This document shows, in pieces, positions 23,666 through 35,400 of a stretch of DNA of 64,000 nucleotides (positions within the stretch are counted from its first letter, which is position 1; the number at the start of each line of letters is the position of its first letter). The position numbers and the translations under genes were made by a program. The DNA lies in contig NC_054742.1 of assembly GCF_018143015.1 (NCBI RefSeq), positions 57,235,195 through 57,299,194 of the forward strand, read 5' to 3'. The notes beneath the pieces were generated by a model, which had not been told where the DNA came from, made no database searches, and saw only the letters and a program-made list of their open reading frames with translations. The DNA comes from Lytechinus variegatus. Its lineage: Eukaryota; Echinodermata; Echinoidea; Temnopleuroida; Toxopneustidae.

Positions 23666-24739
23666 GATCACATGTCTTCTTCGTGTAAAATAAAATAAAC
23701 ACAATAGCATCCGGTCCCTCGACTGCTTGAGCCAATTGGGTAATTTTGGGTTCGCAGGGCAGGGGGGGGGGGGGAGATTGGCTGGGGTTAGGAATCGGTC
23801 TTGTGACCAAGCTGGGGTTGGGGGGGGGGCATGCATGCACATGCAGCAGAGCTAGCTAGATGTTGCGGAAAGGCGGGGGTTAACATTGAATAATACCATC
23901 CTGATAAAGAGTTATGACTTTCTACAAAGCACTGAAACGCATAACTTAGCTCCACTTTACTGTCATCTCCCTGATGGTATTGTTTTCATGGTACACATAA
24001 ATGCAATAATACCCCCAGGCCCCATCCAAATCCAGCTGATTTCCTTATTAACAATTTTCCATTATTCAATTGATTTTCATTACCCATTGTTTTTTTTCTC
24101 AGAAATCCAACATTTATATCCAGCTTTTCTGTTGCTTTTAAAATAATTTTAAAGATCTTGATATCCAACCGAACCTATACTGCACCTTAATGCGCTACCA
24201 GATATTTTACAAGCAGGTTAGTAGGCCTAAATGAGCATTTAACATATATTTTGATCAGGTGCCCATATGTCAGGGGGGGGGGGTAATGAATTTAAATCGA
24301 ACATGAATCAAACTAAAAATACTGCATGTTTGTTTCTATAATGGGGACAAATATTTCAAAAATCACTGTATGAAGATTTTTTATATGCAACATCAATCTC
24401 TGATTTTGAAATATAATGCAAGTGTTCAAAGGGTCATTTTTAAAGACACAATCCTAGTACCCAATAGAAAAGCTCAATAACTGAGAGAATTAAGGAACAG
24501 CTGATTTCATTTATACTATAGCTTGCAGGGCATATCTCTTTCTCTCCTTTTTAGGGAGATCTATTTTTTACCACAAGTGCATGTCGCTATTCCTAGATTA
24601 TATCAATGCATGTGCACAAAAATGGTATGGTGCGAACTAAATGTGTTTTATTGGATTAATTTACTAATTACATAAAAAAAAAAAATTAATTTTGACTAGG
24701 TGCCTAATCAAACTAAAATGTATACATATTATTGTCTTG

Positions 24740-25329
24740 TTAAAGGACAAGTCCACCCCAACAAAAACTTGATTTGAATAAAAAGAGAAAAATTCAACAA
24801 GCATAACACTGAAAATTTCATCAAAATCGGATGTAAAATAAGAAAGTTATGACATTTCAAAATTTCGCTTCATTTCACTTAAAACAGTTGTATGAACGAG
24901 CCAGCTACATCCAAATGAGTCGATGATGTCATTCACTCACCATTTCTTTTGTTTTTTATTGTTTGAAAAATGAAATATTTTTATTTTCTCATCATTGTCA
25001 TGTGAAATGAAGTTTTATTCCTCCCTGAACACGTGGAATTCCATTATTTTAACATTTTGTGCTTCAGGCAAGGAGGTCCTAATCATCAAATTTGTAAAAA
25101 TTGAAATATTGTATAATTCAAACCATAAAAAACGAAAGAAATAGTGAGTGACATCGTTAACTCTCTCATTTGCATGTAACTGGCTCGTTCATATAACTAT
25201 TTTGTTAAAAATAAGCGAAACTTTGGAATGTCATAACTTTCTTATTTTACATCCGATTTTGATGAAATCAAAAAAAAATTTCTCTATTGATTCAAATCAA
25301 CATTTTTCTGAGGTGGACTTGACCTTTAA
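24740..25329. mobile_element. TTAA-flanked MITE, second AAAGGACAAGTCCACC copy
   Basis: It is nearly collinear with the 17.4-kb copy over its whole length, including the GTGTTTTATTCCTCCCTGAAC-like centre, and has the same inverted ends. Confidence 0.85.
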
Positions 25330-28177
25330 GGACCTCAAGGATGGAATGAGCTGAAAATTTTAGAATATGATCTTTTTCAATGTGTATTAAAAGCTGTTGC
25401 TCTAATAGCTATTTCAAATAAAAAATAAGAACATTACAGAGAGGGGGCACTAGATTTTAATGTTAAATACTGACAGCCAGAAAAAATACAATACTCTATT
25501 TAAATTGTAATGGGCAAGAAAATGCATTCAATAACTACTATGCTTTGTAATATCCAATGAGACTTGAGTATAGTTCACAATTCTAAATCTTATTTACCAA
25601 AACTTTAACTTTTAGGCTTTAATTAAAACGTTCTATGTTGGTCAAACAAAAGACATATAACACCATACTGTAAAGTTCATTGTGAAACACAAGTATATCA
25701 TTTATTCAAGTTAGTATTGCTAATATAAGAGTACTGCATGTTACAAAATAAATGATGATTAGTAAAACTATGTCCGTCTGTCAGTCTCTCTCCTTCATTC
25801 CAACCTCCATCATCTCAAGCCAACTTTCTTTATGCATCTCTCTCCCATATCTCCCCGAAATAGTTAACATTATAAGAAACAGTATACAGTGAACAAAAAA
25901 AGAGTGAAGCAAGTGAGAAAACTCTAAGTCACAAATTAAAAAGAATGATATTTGTTTTATGGACTATCTGTACATGATTGCCATTTAACTTGTTGACCTG
26001 GCTTTCCTGGATAAAATGTATAACTGACATAAATACAATTGTCACCACCATCTAATTCAACAAAGTTTTTTAAATTTCTTACATATAAAATATCAACCAA
26101 TATTTGATTGTTAAGTGAGATATTCAAAGAACTGATTTGATCATCATTAAAATAACTAAAAGGCGAACCATAGCTTATTTCATGAATTCCTACCTGTGAA
26201 AGGTGTATATGCACTAAATCATTGTCCATTAACATACATTTATAATCTAGCTCAAGACTGAATTCTGTTTTATATTGGTATATACTGCACTATGAAAACT
26301 CAAAACTATCTCTCAAAGAACATTTGCGCTATTTGGTGGATTCTTCATTAAAATTGCAGCATTATGATCCCTACCCCCTCCTGTCAACACCCAAATACAA
26401 ATAAATAAATCTTTTCACACTTTAGCTAGACATAAATTTCAGTTTTAAATTTGGGTATATTGCACCGTGAAAGCTTCAAATCTTTCAAAGCACCATTACA
26501 CTTTTTGGTGGATTTCATTATAAAGCTGCACAATGCAATATGACCCCTTCCCCCTCTTGTCCCTCCTGTACAAACTCAATTCTATATCTTCAAAGTAAAT
26601 AAGTTATTTACACAGCCAAATCTGTCTTAGCAGCCACCTGTCTATGGTGGAAATCCATTCTTCAGTGGCCGCAAAATTATATCCTATTTGATAGAAATGT
26701 GTGTTTTTAACTCGTCTATAAAGGCAACAAGAGGCCACTTTGGGTGGCCATAATATAGAAAGGTTTCACTGCACTTTCTAAAACCAAGAAACTTTCCAAA
26801 ATATAGACTTTCTAAATAAAAAGTGAAGCCAGTTCATCAGCAAAGACACATTCAATCAAATCAAATCAAAATCTAGAGTGATTTCATGCAAAGCACATTT
26901 CAGCTGTAAAGGAATGGTTCTAGAAAGAAAAGACAAAAAAGCTTCTTTGGTAAACCCAACACAGAAAGCAAAAAATCATTTTCACATCCAGAGAAAATAT
27001 TTACATATAAACCATAAATATACAAACAGTGGATCAACAAAAAATTTCATTTTAAAGATAAACATAATAACAAAATTCAGAGAGGAGCATTTCGAAAATA
27101 GACCAACCAACTTTATAAATAAAAGAAAGTCATTTAATTATTACATTTCAATGAAATGGATGAAAAATGGACAAGAAGTCTCAATAAATTCATAAAATAT
27201 ATATTACAGTTAAGCATATTTCATGTCAAAAGTAAATAACAAAATAATGATAAGAAATTACCTCAGGAAAGCACAAACAAATTTAAGAAAGCACCAACCT
27301 CAGTTTCTTAAACCCTACATAATACTATTTCAATAATGTTCTAACTTCCCTCCTACACTTTTCTTGTTTTAGGGTTTATTTTTCAAAACACCTTTGTAAA
27401 TGTTATGTATAAGTATGAATTGTATTGAAAACGATATCCCTTTTCACATGCAAGTAGTCATGTTCAGGAATGACTCCTATTACGAAAACAATCTCTTTAC
27501 TCCTCCCCAAAAATTGAAGTCATAATAGAGTGAGTAGTAATGCTCACTAATGTACTTTAAGTCCATGAACCAGTCAAAATAACTTCTCCTTTTTGATAAA
27601 GTAATTATCACATATTTCCGTCCTATACAATGATGATGTATTACAAAACTATAAACTATACAATATTCATCTTTTAAAATGTAAATTGAATATGAATCAC
27701 AGACATCATGCTCCAAAAAAATGTCTAGAATATACAATACAGATGAAAACTCCTCAGAAGGTGCATAAATTTATTTGTCAGATGCTTGATAGTAAAAACA
27801 TCAAAGGGTATATAAAAACTGTGAACCTTACTAAGTAACATTCAAATGAAAGTCAAGATCAGTATAAAGTGTACTTCAAAGTTCAATATTTTAATTATAG
27901 TCATTAAAAGGTAGTATAAAATCAAATATCAAGATAGCACACAGAAGTCATTAGATTATTCATTTAATAACACACTTCATATTGCTTAGGATACCAAAAC
28001 AATTCAACCAATGCACATTTCTTTTAGATTTTTATGATAGATTAATAATTCCATATATAGATGCAATAGGTAAAAATATATGTAAATCACATCTTTTAAA
28101 AATAGAACAAGCAGTTTCTAGAATAGCTTGAGCCTTTATGAGCAGAGCATTTTTATTTTTGTCTGAGGAGGTATTAC
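25330..28177. other. AT-rich spacer between the PXK-like gene and the LTR fossil; no gene seen
   Basis: No splice-supported exon, tRNA or inverted-repeat element was recognised. A repeated block near 26270-26350 and 26450-26540 (CACT.TGAAA.CTCAAA, TTTGGTGGATT, CATTATAAA) is a weak local duplication. Part of it could be 3' UTR or 5' flank. Confidence 0.5.
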
Positions 28178-29366
28178 TGTGATAGGGCATGATAGCGCCA
28201 CCTTGTGGCAGTTTCTGAATAAACCACTGGATACCGGTACTGTGAAGTTTAAACCAGGCAGCCAACGTGTCACTTGTACATTTTTGCGTGTAAAAAATTA
28301 CCCTAAGATATCACAATAGCGATTATAGGATTTCGGGTTGGATTCAAGATTGACTCCTGATGCTGCAGGTTATTCTGGTCAGAGCTAGGGACCCAGGAGT
28401 GAACTCATAGATCCAGACGATGGTTGCACAACTGCCGGGCAGAGTGAGAATTCAAGATGGCGACGCCCATGGTCGATGGGTTCATCAGCAGGCTCGGTGA
28501 GCCCTAAAAAAGTGGACACTTTGACCAACACTCAAATTAGATGAGAGCTATCGGTTCTGTAATTGGAGTCAGTCAACAAATGAGGACATCACAGACTTCT
28601 TTGTTGCCTTAAAGGAACTGGCCGAACATGGTATGTGTTAGCCTAGCCCATAATGGACAGCAGTGAAGGTAGTCGTAGCCTCTGATGACAGGGATGACGT
28701 GAACATCTTGTTCACTTTTAAAGATCACGTTAGAGAGGGCAAGACAATCAGGAGCATAGGCATGGCGGAACTGCCTGAAAAGATATTTTCAGCCTTGCCT
28801 TCATTGTCAAACCACTTCGCAAATATTAGGTTGAAGTACACAAGTGAGATGTGGGACTGACGCTGGCATGATGTGACAACAACACTCATAAAGGTGCTGC
28901 TGTTAGTGTCATTCCCCAGTCAGTGTATAAAGGGAAGTTGCAGAAATGAAACCAAGTCGAGAAGTTAATTAGGTCAAAAGATCCCAGTTATCGGATGCAT
29001 TCAGATTCCTGTGACCTACAAGCTACAAGCGGTTGAATTGCCTTTCATCCTTGTAGTGGGGAAAAACCTTTCATTGTCTGGTAGAAATTGAATGCACCAC
29101 ACAGAGCTGAATTGGAATGAAATATTCAGAGGAAACATTGACTCAACAGCAGAGGATCTAGTCAAGAAGCATTCAAAGGTGTTCAGCGAGACTGGAGACC
29201 CAATAACTGGATTCAAAGCAAGAGAGGGGTGGCAGCACAAGCTGGAATATTTTGATGCCGATGGGGGCTACTTTATCAACATCTAGGTCAGCACGTCTGT
29301 GAAATAACTGATAAACAGCTCATTCCTGACGAGTATGCAAAGTTCATGAGGTGTAGTTGGACTAAG

Positions 29367-29581
29367 GGGGTGTTGCAAGAAAATATTTACAATCAATTGC
29401 AAATATTTTGTTGCAATTTTACAATTAATAGATCAATTTTAGCAGTAGCAAATCAGATTACAGTAGTTGTTTCAAGAAGAAGATTAGCAATCAATCACAA
29501 ATTTACAATTAATTAAAAGAGATATGATTGATTCAAGCACCGAAAATAGACTTGCAATTGGTTGTTTCTTGCAATGCCCCA
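29367..29581. mobile_element. MITE inserted in the LTR fossil (family TTGCAAGAAA)
   Basis: The ends read GGGTGTTGCAAGAAA and TTTCTTGCAATGCCCC, and the interior contains mirrored CAATTGCAAAT/ACAATTAATT motifs. A relative is at 63080-63262. Confidence 0.65.
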
Positions 29582-29789
29582 CAAGAACACTATGGTGCCT
29601 TCCTATCACGAAGCAGAATGCACAGTTAAAATTGTAAAACAGGCACTAGTCAAACAAATGATGGATCAGAACCCAAAGAAACAATAGATGTCTTTGACTC
29701 ATGAAGTGGCAAACTTTCTGATCACTTATAGGAAAACATCTCATTTTACAACAAATCAAACACCTACTGAGATGTTTGTGAAGAGGAAA

Positions 29790-29911
29790 ACCAGGGTCCA
29801 GTAACGCAAAGTTTAGCGATTGATCGTACACTTGATTTTCACGATTAATTGTACTTATGGTCAATGCAATCAATCTTGAAATTGCTAGGCTTTGTGTTAC
29901 GGGCCGTAGGC
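29790..29911. mobile_element. Short palindromic MITE inserted in the LTR fossil
   Basis: Inverted ends GGTCCAGTAACGCAAAG and CTTTGTGTTACGGGCC surround a GATTGATCG...CAATCAATC core. It is non-coding. Confidence 0.6.
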
Positions 29912-30398
29912 TTCCCTTGTTGAAGCCAAACTTGGCTATCAAACCAGTGCCAGTGGAAGAAATGCAAGAAAAACAGAAAAAGTATCATGACATACATAGA
30001 TTCAAAGAAAAAATTCTGGAGATGTATCACAAGAGGTGGTCAGGAACTATCGTTCATGGTAGGGGACTATTGCAGCAAGTGAGTAAAATGGTTTCCAGGA
30101 GTAGTAGTAGACATCCATTGGACAAGAACATACTTGGTAAAAATGTTGAAGTGAAAATTAAAAAGGTACACATCAACCAAGTCAAGTGTACATCATCTTG
30201 TTTTGCACCAAGAAGTACCAATAATTCTCAAATAATGGGAACTCGGAGGAGTCTGTATCTAAATCATGGACCGCCGAAACCGAACACAAACATCTAGGTT
30301 CAAATGAAAATCAAACTGCGGGAAACAATGACCAACCACTGACAAACACAGGTGAATGTTTGGTCAAGGAAGGTACCTGATGAGAAAGAGGACACCAG

Positions 30399-30675
30399 GG
30401 CCCAGTCTTACAAAGAGTTACAATTGATCCGATCAACCACAATTATGGAAAGCCAGCAACAGCAACATCTAAAATACATGTTTGTTCAAAATATTTTCTA
30501 TGCATGTTGTGTATTCATAGATTCATTGTTTTCTTGAAAATTCAGTGTACTTCCCTTTGTTTATAATGGACGCTGTGCATAGTTCCTGTAGAAAAAAATT
30601 ATGACATTGATGGATTTCCACACAGTTGAGATTGATTGGATCAATCTTCACTCTTTGTAAGATGAGGCCCTTGTT
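30399..30675. mobile_element. Palindromic MITE (family CTTACAAAGAGT) inserted in the LTR fossil
   Basis: Inverted ends GGGCCCAGTCTTACAAAGAG and CTCTTTGTAAGATGAGGCCC, with subterminal TTGATCCGATCAA-type palindromes on both sides. Confidence 0.65.
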
Positions 30676-31704
30676 TGAATGAATTTGTAAGTTTAAAATG
30701 TTTCCTTGATTGAACTTCATGTATATTATGCAGATGTTTAAAACACACATGTTAAATTGTTAAGTATATAAAATCAATGTGTATTGTTAAATTAAGAGGC
30801 TGTAACTGGAGACAATACATGTGTCATGAATGGAATTATGATCAAAGTGACTTTTTTTTAATAAGAGAGAGTTGTGATAATGCATAGCGCCACCTTGTGT
30901 CAAATTCTGGATATACTGTGTAGTTGAAACCAGGCAGCCAATGTGTTCACTTGTAAAATTCTGATTGTTAACAATTACCCTAAGATATCACAATTTTAAG
31001 AAATCATTTGCAATCAAATGTAAATTTACAATGAATCATTAATGGAAATGCAATTGACTGCAATTAATTGCAACATTCTTATGATACCCCTGCCATAGTC
31101 CCAGTGACTTTTGCGGCTTGTTTTTTCAGTCTTATCCGATTTATCTTATTGACTGGTATTCTTGAGAGGTGGGATTATCAGTCAGTCAATACAAACCAGG
31201 TCCCGATCGGATCAAGGCTGTCGGGACCTGGTGAAGCATTGCACTAATAAAAAAATATAAATAAAATGTTTTATCTCAAACCATAAATAATGAAAACAGA
31301 ACGATGGAAAGACATTTTGAGTGAAGGAATTAGTGTAGTGCTAATGAAAATGAAGACCAACAGTGCCACTCAATGGAACGTCTTGTCCACCAACCTGTTT
31401 TAAAGGCAATGGATGTGAATCGGTTTCACTCAATTCTCAATATTAAAGTTCATTGAAGAGGGTTAAATGTGTAATTGGATGGTATAAATATTTCAGTAGG
31501 TAAGGTCATGTTCATGGGAGCTAGAAATGAGGAGTAATGCCCGGAAAAAGGGTACTAGCAGTCACGTGATAATCAAATCTGTGTTTATGTATTACAAGAC
31601 CAAGGCTCTACAGTTGTGCTTCCACATCTCACTCAATCTTACACTCAAGATTTTGGCCCCGTAAAGATTGCAATGAATTGCAAATATGAAAGAACTCTCC
31701 TGGG

Positions 31705-31862
31705 GCCCGTGATGCAAAGGTTAGCAATTAATCGCTAAATGAAATGGCCTATCAAGATCATCGTTGCATGTGCATTTCGCTCAGAAGACTGACTAGGAAC
31801 CAATCAGAAATGTTTTTTTTAAATCAGCAATCAATCATGAACCTATGTTATACAGACCCCTG
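31705..31862. mobile_element. Degenerate MITE related to the 29.8-kb palindromic family
   Basis: It starts GGGGCCCGTGATGCAAAGGTTAG and ends near GACCCCTGG, with AGCAATTAATCG mirrored by AGCAATCAATC. The inverted ends are worn. Confidence 0.4.
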
Positions 31863-31899
31863 GTCAGTGTTTTGAACAAAGTGTGCATGCAACGAGTAC

Positions 31900-32490
31900 T
31901 TGATTGGTCACTGATATCGCGATGGAGCTGTGAGCTTCAGTGATAGTCTTCCTAGTCACTTCTGTCTCCCGCATGGAGTGATACAGGTGTCTATGACTAC
32001 AGGATCTGCTCCTGGTGTCCCTTTGTGATGTGCTGCCTTTGATTCTAGATGTGTTGAGCTTCATCTTTGTACTTCTCCTTATTACATTCTTCTGATCTCA
32101 GCATACACCGAGACTGGTTCATAGAATGATGTAGGAGTCTATCTATAACTACAAACTCTGCTCCATGAGTCTCCCTCGGGATGTGCTAGCGCTGGCTACC
32201 ATGTGCAATGTACCTCATTTTTATGCCCATCCTTGGATCTGCAAACGATCATCTTAACCAGACCTTCAAGTTTCCCATTGTTATGTGGTCGCGCTGGCTT
32301 CCATGTGCAATTTTTCACTTTCACGCCCATCTTTAGACGTGCTTACAATCACCTTAAAAGGAGACCCTCAAGATCAGCAAGCACTCTCTGAGTCACTTTC
32401 TCCTGCTTCAGAGTGAGAAGCAGATGCCTGTCTATGACTACCAGCTCTGCTTCTGACGTCACCTTGGGATGTGCTGGGCATGGCTTCCAT
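31900..32490 (-). repeat. Diverged repeats of the GRAMD4 exon 17 tail in the 3' flank
   Basis: The coding tail around 32420-32490 recurs near 32113-32195 and 31970-32045, sharing GTCTATGACTACNNG.TCTGCT, GGGATGTGCT and GGCTTCCATG. A further copy of the GCGCTGGCT.CCATGTGCAAT block is at about 32290. Translated, the copies preserve STSQRDTRSRSCSHRH-like sequence but are broken. They are probably 3' UTR. Confidence 0.65.
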
Positions 32491-35400
32491 GTTTGACGCG
32501 CTACTCCGATGTTGGATGGCTCTTTGGGCTGCCTGCCATACCTCCATCAGCTGGTCATAGATGAGGTTCCTTCGGAGCATTCCGCCGAAGAGTACTGGTT
32601 TATCGGCCGATGCCATGTGGATCTCTATGGACATGCCGGAACCTGGCATGAAGTTGAATGGTTTTGCCTGGACATAAAAGGAGCAATGAATGTCCATGTC
32701 GATTTAATTTCCATTCCAATTTCTATTTTAGTGTCACTGTCAATATCAATGTCATTCAATTTTATTTTCAATTTCATTTTAAATCTAAATACTTGTCTAC
32801 AGTATATCATAATTATCTTTGTGGCAGTGTTTTACTTCATGTAAATATGTTCATGTTTTATGAATGTTAAATTACCATATTAAATGCAAATTTTCAGGGG
32901 AACTTTAAGGATGATGAATGAGTAAGCTTTTCATGATAATCCTTTTGCAAAAGGTTCTAGTTTAAATCTTAATAAGGACCCAGGGGTCGCAGAACAAATC
33001 TGAAATGGGGGGGGGTTGGGGAAAATGCACAAAATCCATATTTCATTGTAATTTTCATGTTTTTTGTACATAGTTACTGAAAAAGTTGAGCCACCCCCCC
33101 CCGACCCTCTGTATTTATAATATGAAATTTAACACTAAATGCCCCTGTGAGTAAATTACACTAGTCCCTTGAATTCTGAGTGAATTTTTTTTTCTTGCCA
33201 CTAAAATGATAGAAAATATACTAGTCTTACCTTTTCAATTCTGATTATTTCTTTCAGGGGTATCAGCATGTTTCCATCTTTGGACAAACTTGACTTCTCA
33301 AAGCATAAGAAACTATTGTATAAAAGTGAAAATATTACAAACAATATCATTCAACTATCATGCTTAATTAAGCATAAGAAACTATTGTATAAAAGTGAAA
33401 ATAATACAAACAATGTCATTCAACTATCATGCTTAATTTCATCTTTACAATCTCCAATGCCTGATGAAATGTTTGTAAAATTGAGAAACATACTCAAATG
33501 AAATAATACATTCACGTAAAAAAAACTAGATGGATTTAGAACAAACTCAGATATAAAACTGGTGATAGCCTAGTCATTATTCTTTATATACTGATAATAT
33601 ATAATAGTGCTGTAGCCGAACCGCCGAACCGAACGGTAGTTCGCCGAACATGGCACTTCCGAACCAAACCGAACCCGAACATGGCGCCTGACTTGCAGCA
33701 CTAATATATAAGTATATATGTATTAAGAAGTAAATTTTGAACTTGATCTGCCAATTCTGTTTTCAATCATTGCAAAAAAAAATAAAATAAAAGGAGGAAA
33801 GGTGGAGGAACAAAACCAATGGATACGCCAGGAATTTTTTATGGGGGGCAAGAACAAGATAACACAAAAAATGAATTTTAATGGTATTGTCGAGTTCAAC
33901 GGTCCAGTCCTCTCCTTTTTCTGCTCTTTTTCCTTCTTTCTCCCTCTTTTTTTTCTTCTTTTATTTCCACTGGGAAAAGCATTCTGAATTCAATCAAAAT
34001 TGTAATTCATAGTTCATTCACAGCAGTTCAATGATCAAGAGTGAAAAAAAAAACATGGCCATTACAATAATACACTGTATTCAATAGAATTGTGTTCCCT
34101 TTTACATTGTTTAGGCTTCAGTTATATGAGATAGAGAGCTGGGCTTAGGCCCCCAAAAATTGCTTGATCTCATCAGTAAAACAAAAAACAGTTAATGTCT
34201 CAAATATTGGAAACAATGTTATCATGCCCAATAATAATTTGCAAGTATTGAGCGATAAAACAGGGATATTGTGTATCCCTTTCATCATTCAAAAGTGTTT
34301 TGTGCAAAACTTACCTCTTTGTCAGATATAATCTACCATTTTTGAAAGCTCCTGTAACAGTGTTTTTGGTTATCAGAGTACAGCGCTTGCCCTCCTTCCA
34401 TCCTACAAAAAAATATGCAATCGATCACAATCAGATCAAAAGATAAACCACTTCTTAATGCACTATGAAATAATGAGATGCATAAGTTTTCCACACTGAA
34501 TCACTCAAGCAAGACAAATTATGTACATAGAAAGAAAACAAAGCTACACTGAAAGATCGATTCCAACAAAGTTGGAACAAAGTTCCAACAGATTGGATTT
34601 GGAATAACATGAAGTCCCTAGTTTCCCATGATACAGAAAAACTGGAAAAAATCAGACTTTACCGGAAAAATCCAGGGCAAAAAAAAAACCCCCACAAATA
34701 CAGTGATAATCAAGAAAAATCAAATAAAGCAAAACTGTGTTTTTGTGCTTATTCACAAACTATTCACAGTATTTAGGGATCGTTTGTCAAGCTTTATCTG
34801 CATGGAAACTTGTGTTTTTCTCAGATTTTCAATAAATTTCAATTGCTTTATCCTCATATCACCAAAGAAACAGAAACTGATGTTAACACCAAAGAACATG
34901 AAATAGGCATTTTAGAAAACAGAAACCAAGGTCTTTACAAATTTTCTTGATCCAACTTGTCTTTGCTCACCTGACAAAGGCTGCTCTGATTCAGGCACAT
35001 TGAACGTCTCTGCAAAGGCTTTGAACCTCTTACTTGCAGGTTCAGAGTCCTGCGTTTCTTCTCCATTGAACCGGACTGTAATACCCTCAATATCTGGGAC
35101 TAGGAACTAAGAAAGTCAGAAAGAAATATTGTAGATTCTGCATAAGTTGACCTTCTATATAAAGTATAATAATTGCCTAACTCGAAGTACAATTTCACAT
35201 CAGAATATGCAAAATATGTGTCAATATCTACATAGAAGTCAAATAGATTTATGTAGTCCTAAGAGATTTGACTTAGGCACAGTTACCTGTATGACAAATG
35301 GTTGGAGTAAGGAGAGCAATGGTATACTGTTCTATAATGAAAGAGAATTTCAAAAAATATATAGGTAGGCCTACAGTAGACTTGGCTTTAAGTCGACATT

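Larger units (their letters stand above)
28178..30992 (+). mobile_element. Fossil Ty3/gypsy-like LTR retrotransposon, short LTRs, broken
   Basis: Two related direct repeats bound the element: 28178-28315 and 30873-30992. Each starts TGTGATA and ends TATCACA and shares a GCGCCACCTTGTG block. Between them lie, in the expected order, a gag-like start, a protease/reverse-transcriptase-junction-like piece and an integrase-tail-like piece. A purine stretch precedes the right repeat. At about 2.8 kb it is much shorter than an intact relative, with large internal loss and many frame breaks. The two LTRs are clearly diverged, so it is old. Several MITEs have since inserted into it. The family assignment rests on motif resemblance by eye. 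Confidence 0.6.
32374..35106 (-). other. GRAMD4: GRAMD4 exons 14-17: GRAM domain and C-terminal tail
   Basis: Exon 14 ends FNVPESEQPLS, exon 15 encodes WKEGKRCTLITKN...GRLYLTK, exon 16 encodes FLCFEKSSLSKDGNMLIPLK and exon 17 begins AKPFNFMPGSGMSIEI. Together they form the PH-like GRAM fold that binds membrane lipid in this family. The last about 40 residues (SMEAMPSTSQ... ending ESDSESAC) are Ser/Ala/Glu-rich and extend beyond the vertebrate end. Related sequence recurs 3' of the stop. Confidence 0.9.

Noticed and set aside
25957-26235. 92-codon minus-strand frame in the spacer
   Set aside because: AT-rich, no recognisable family, no splice context linking it to neighbours.
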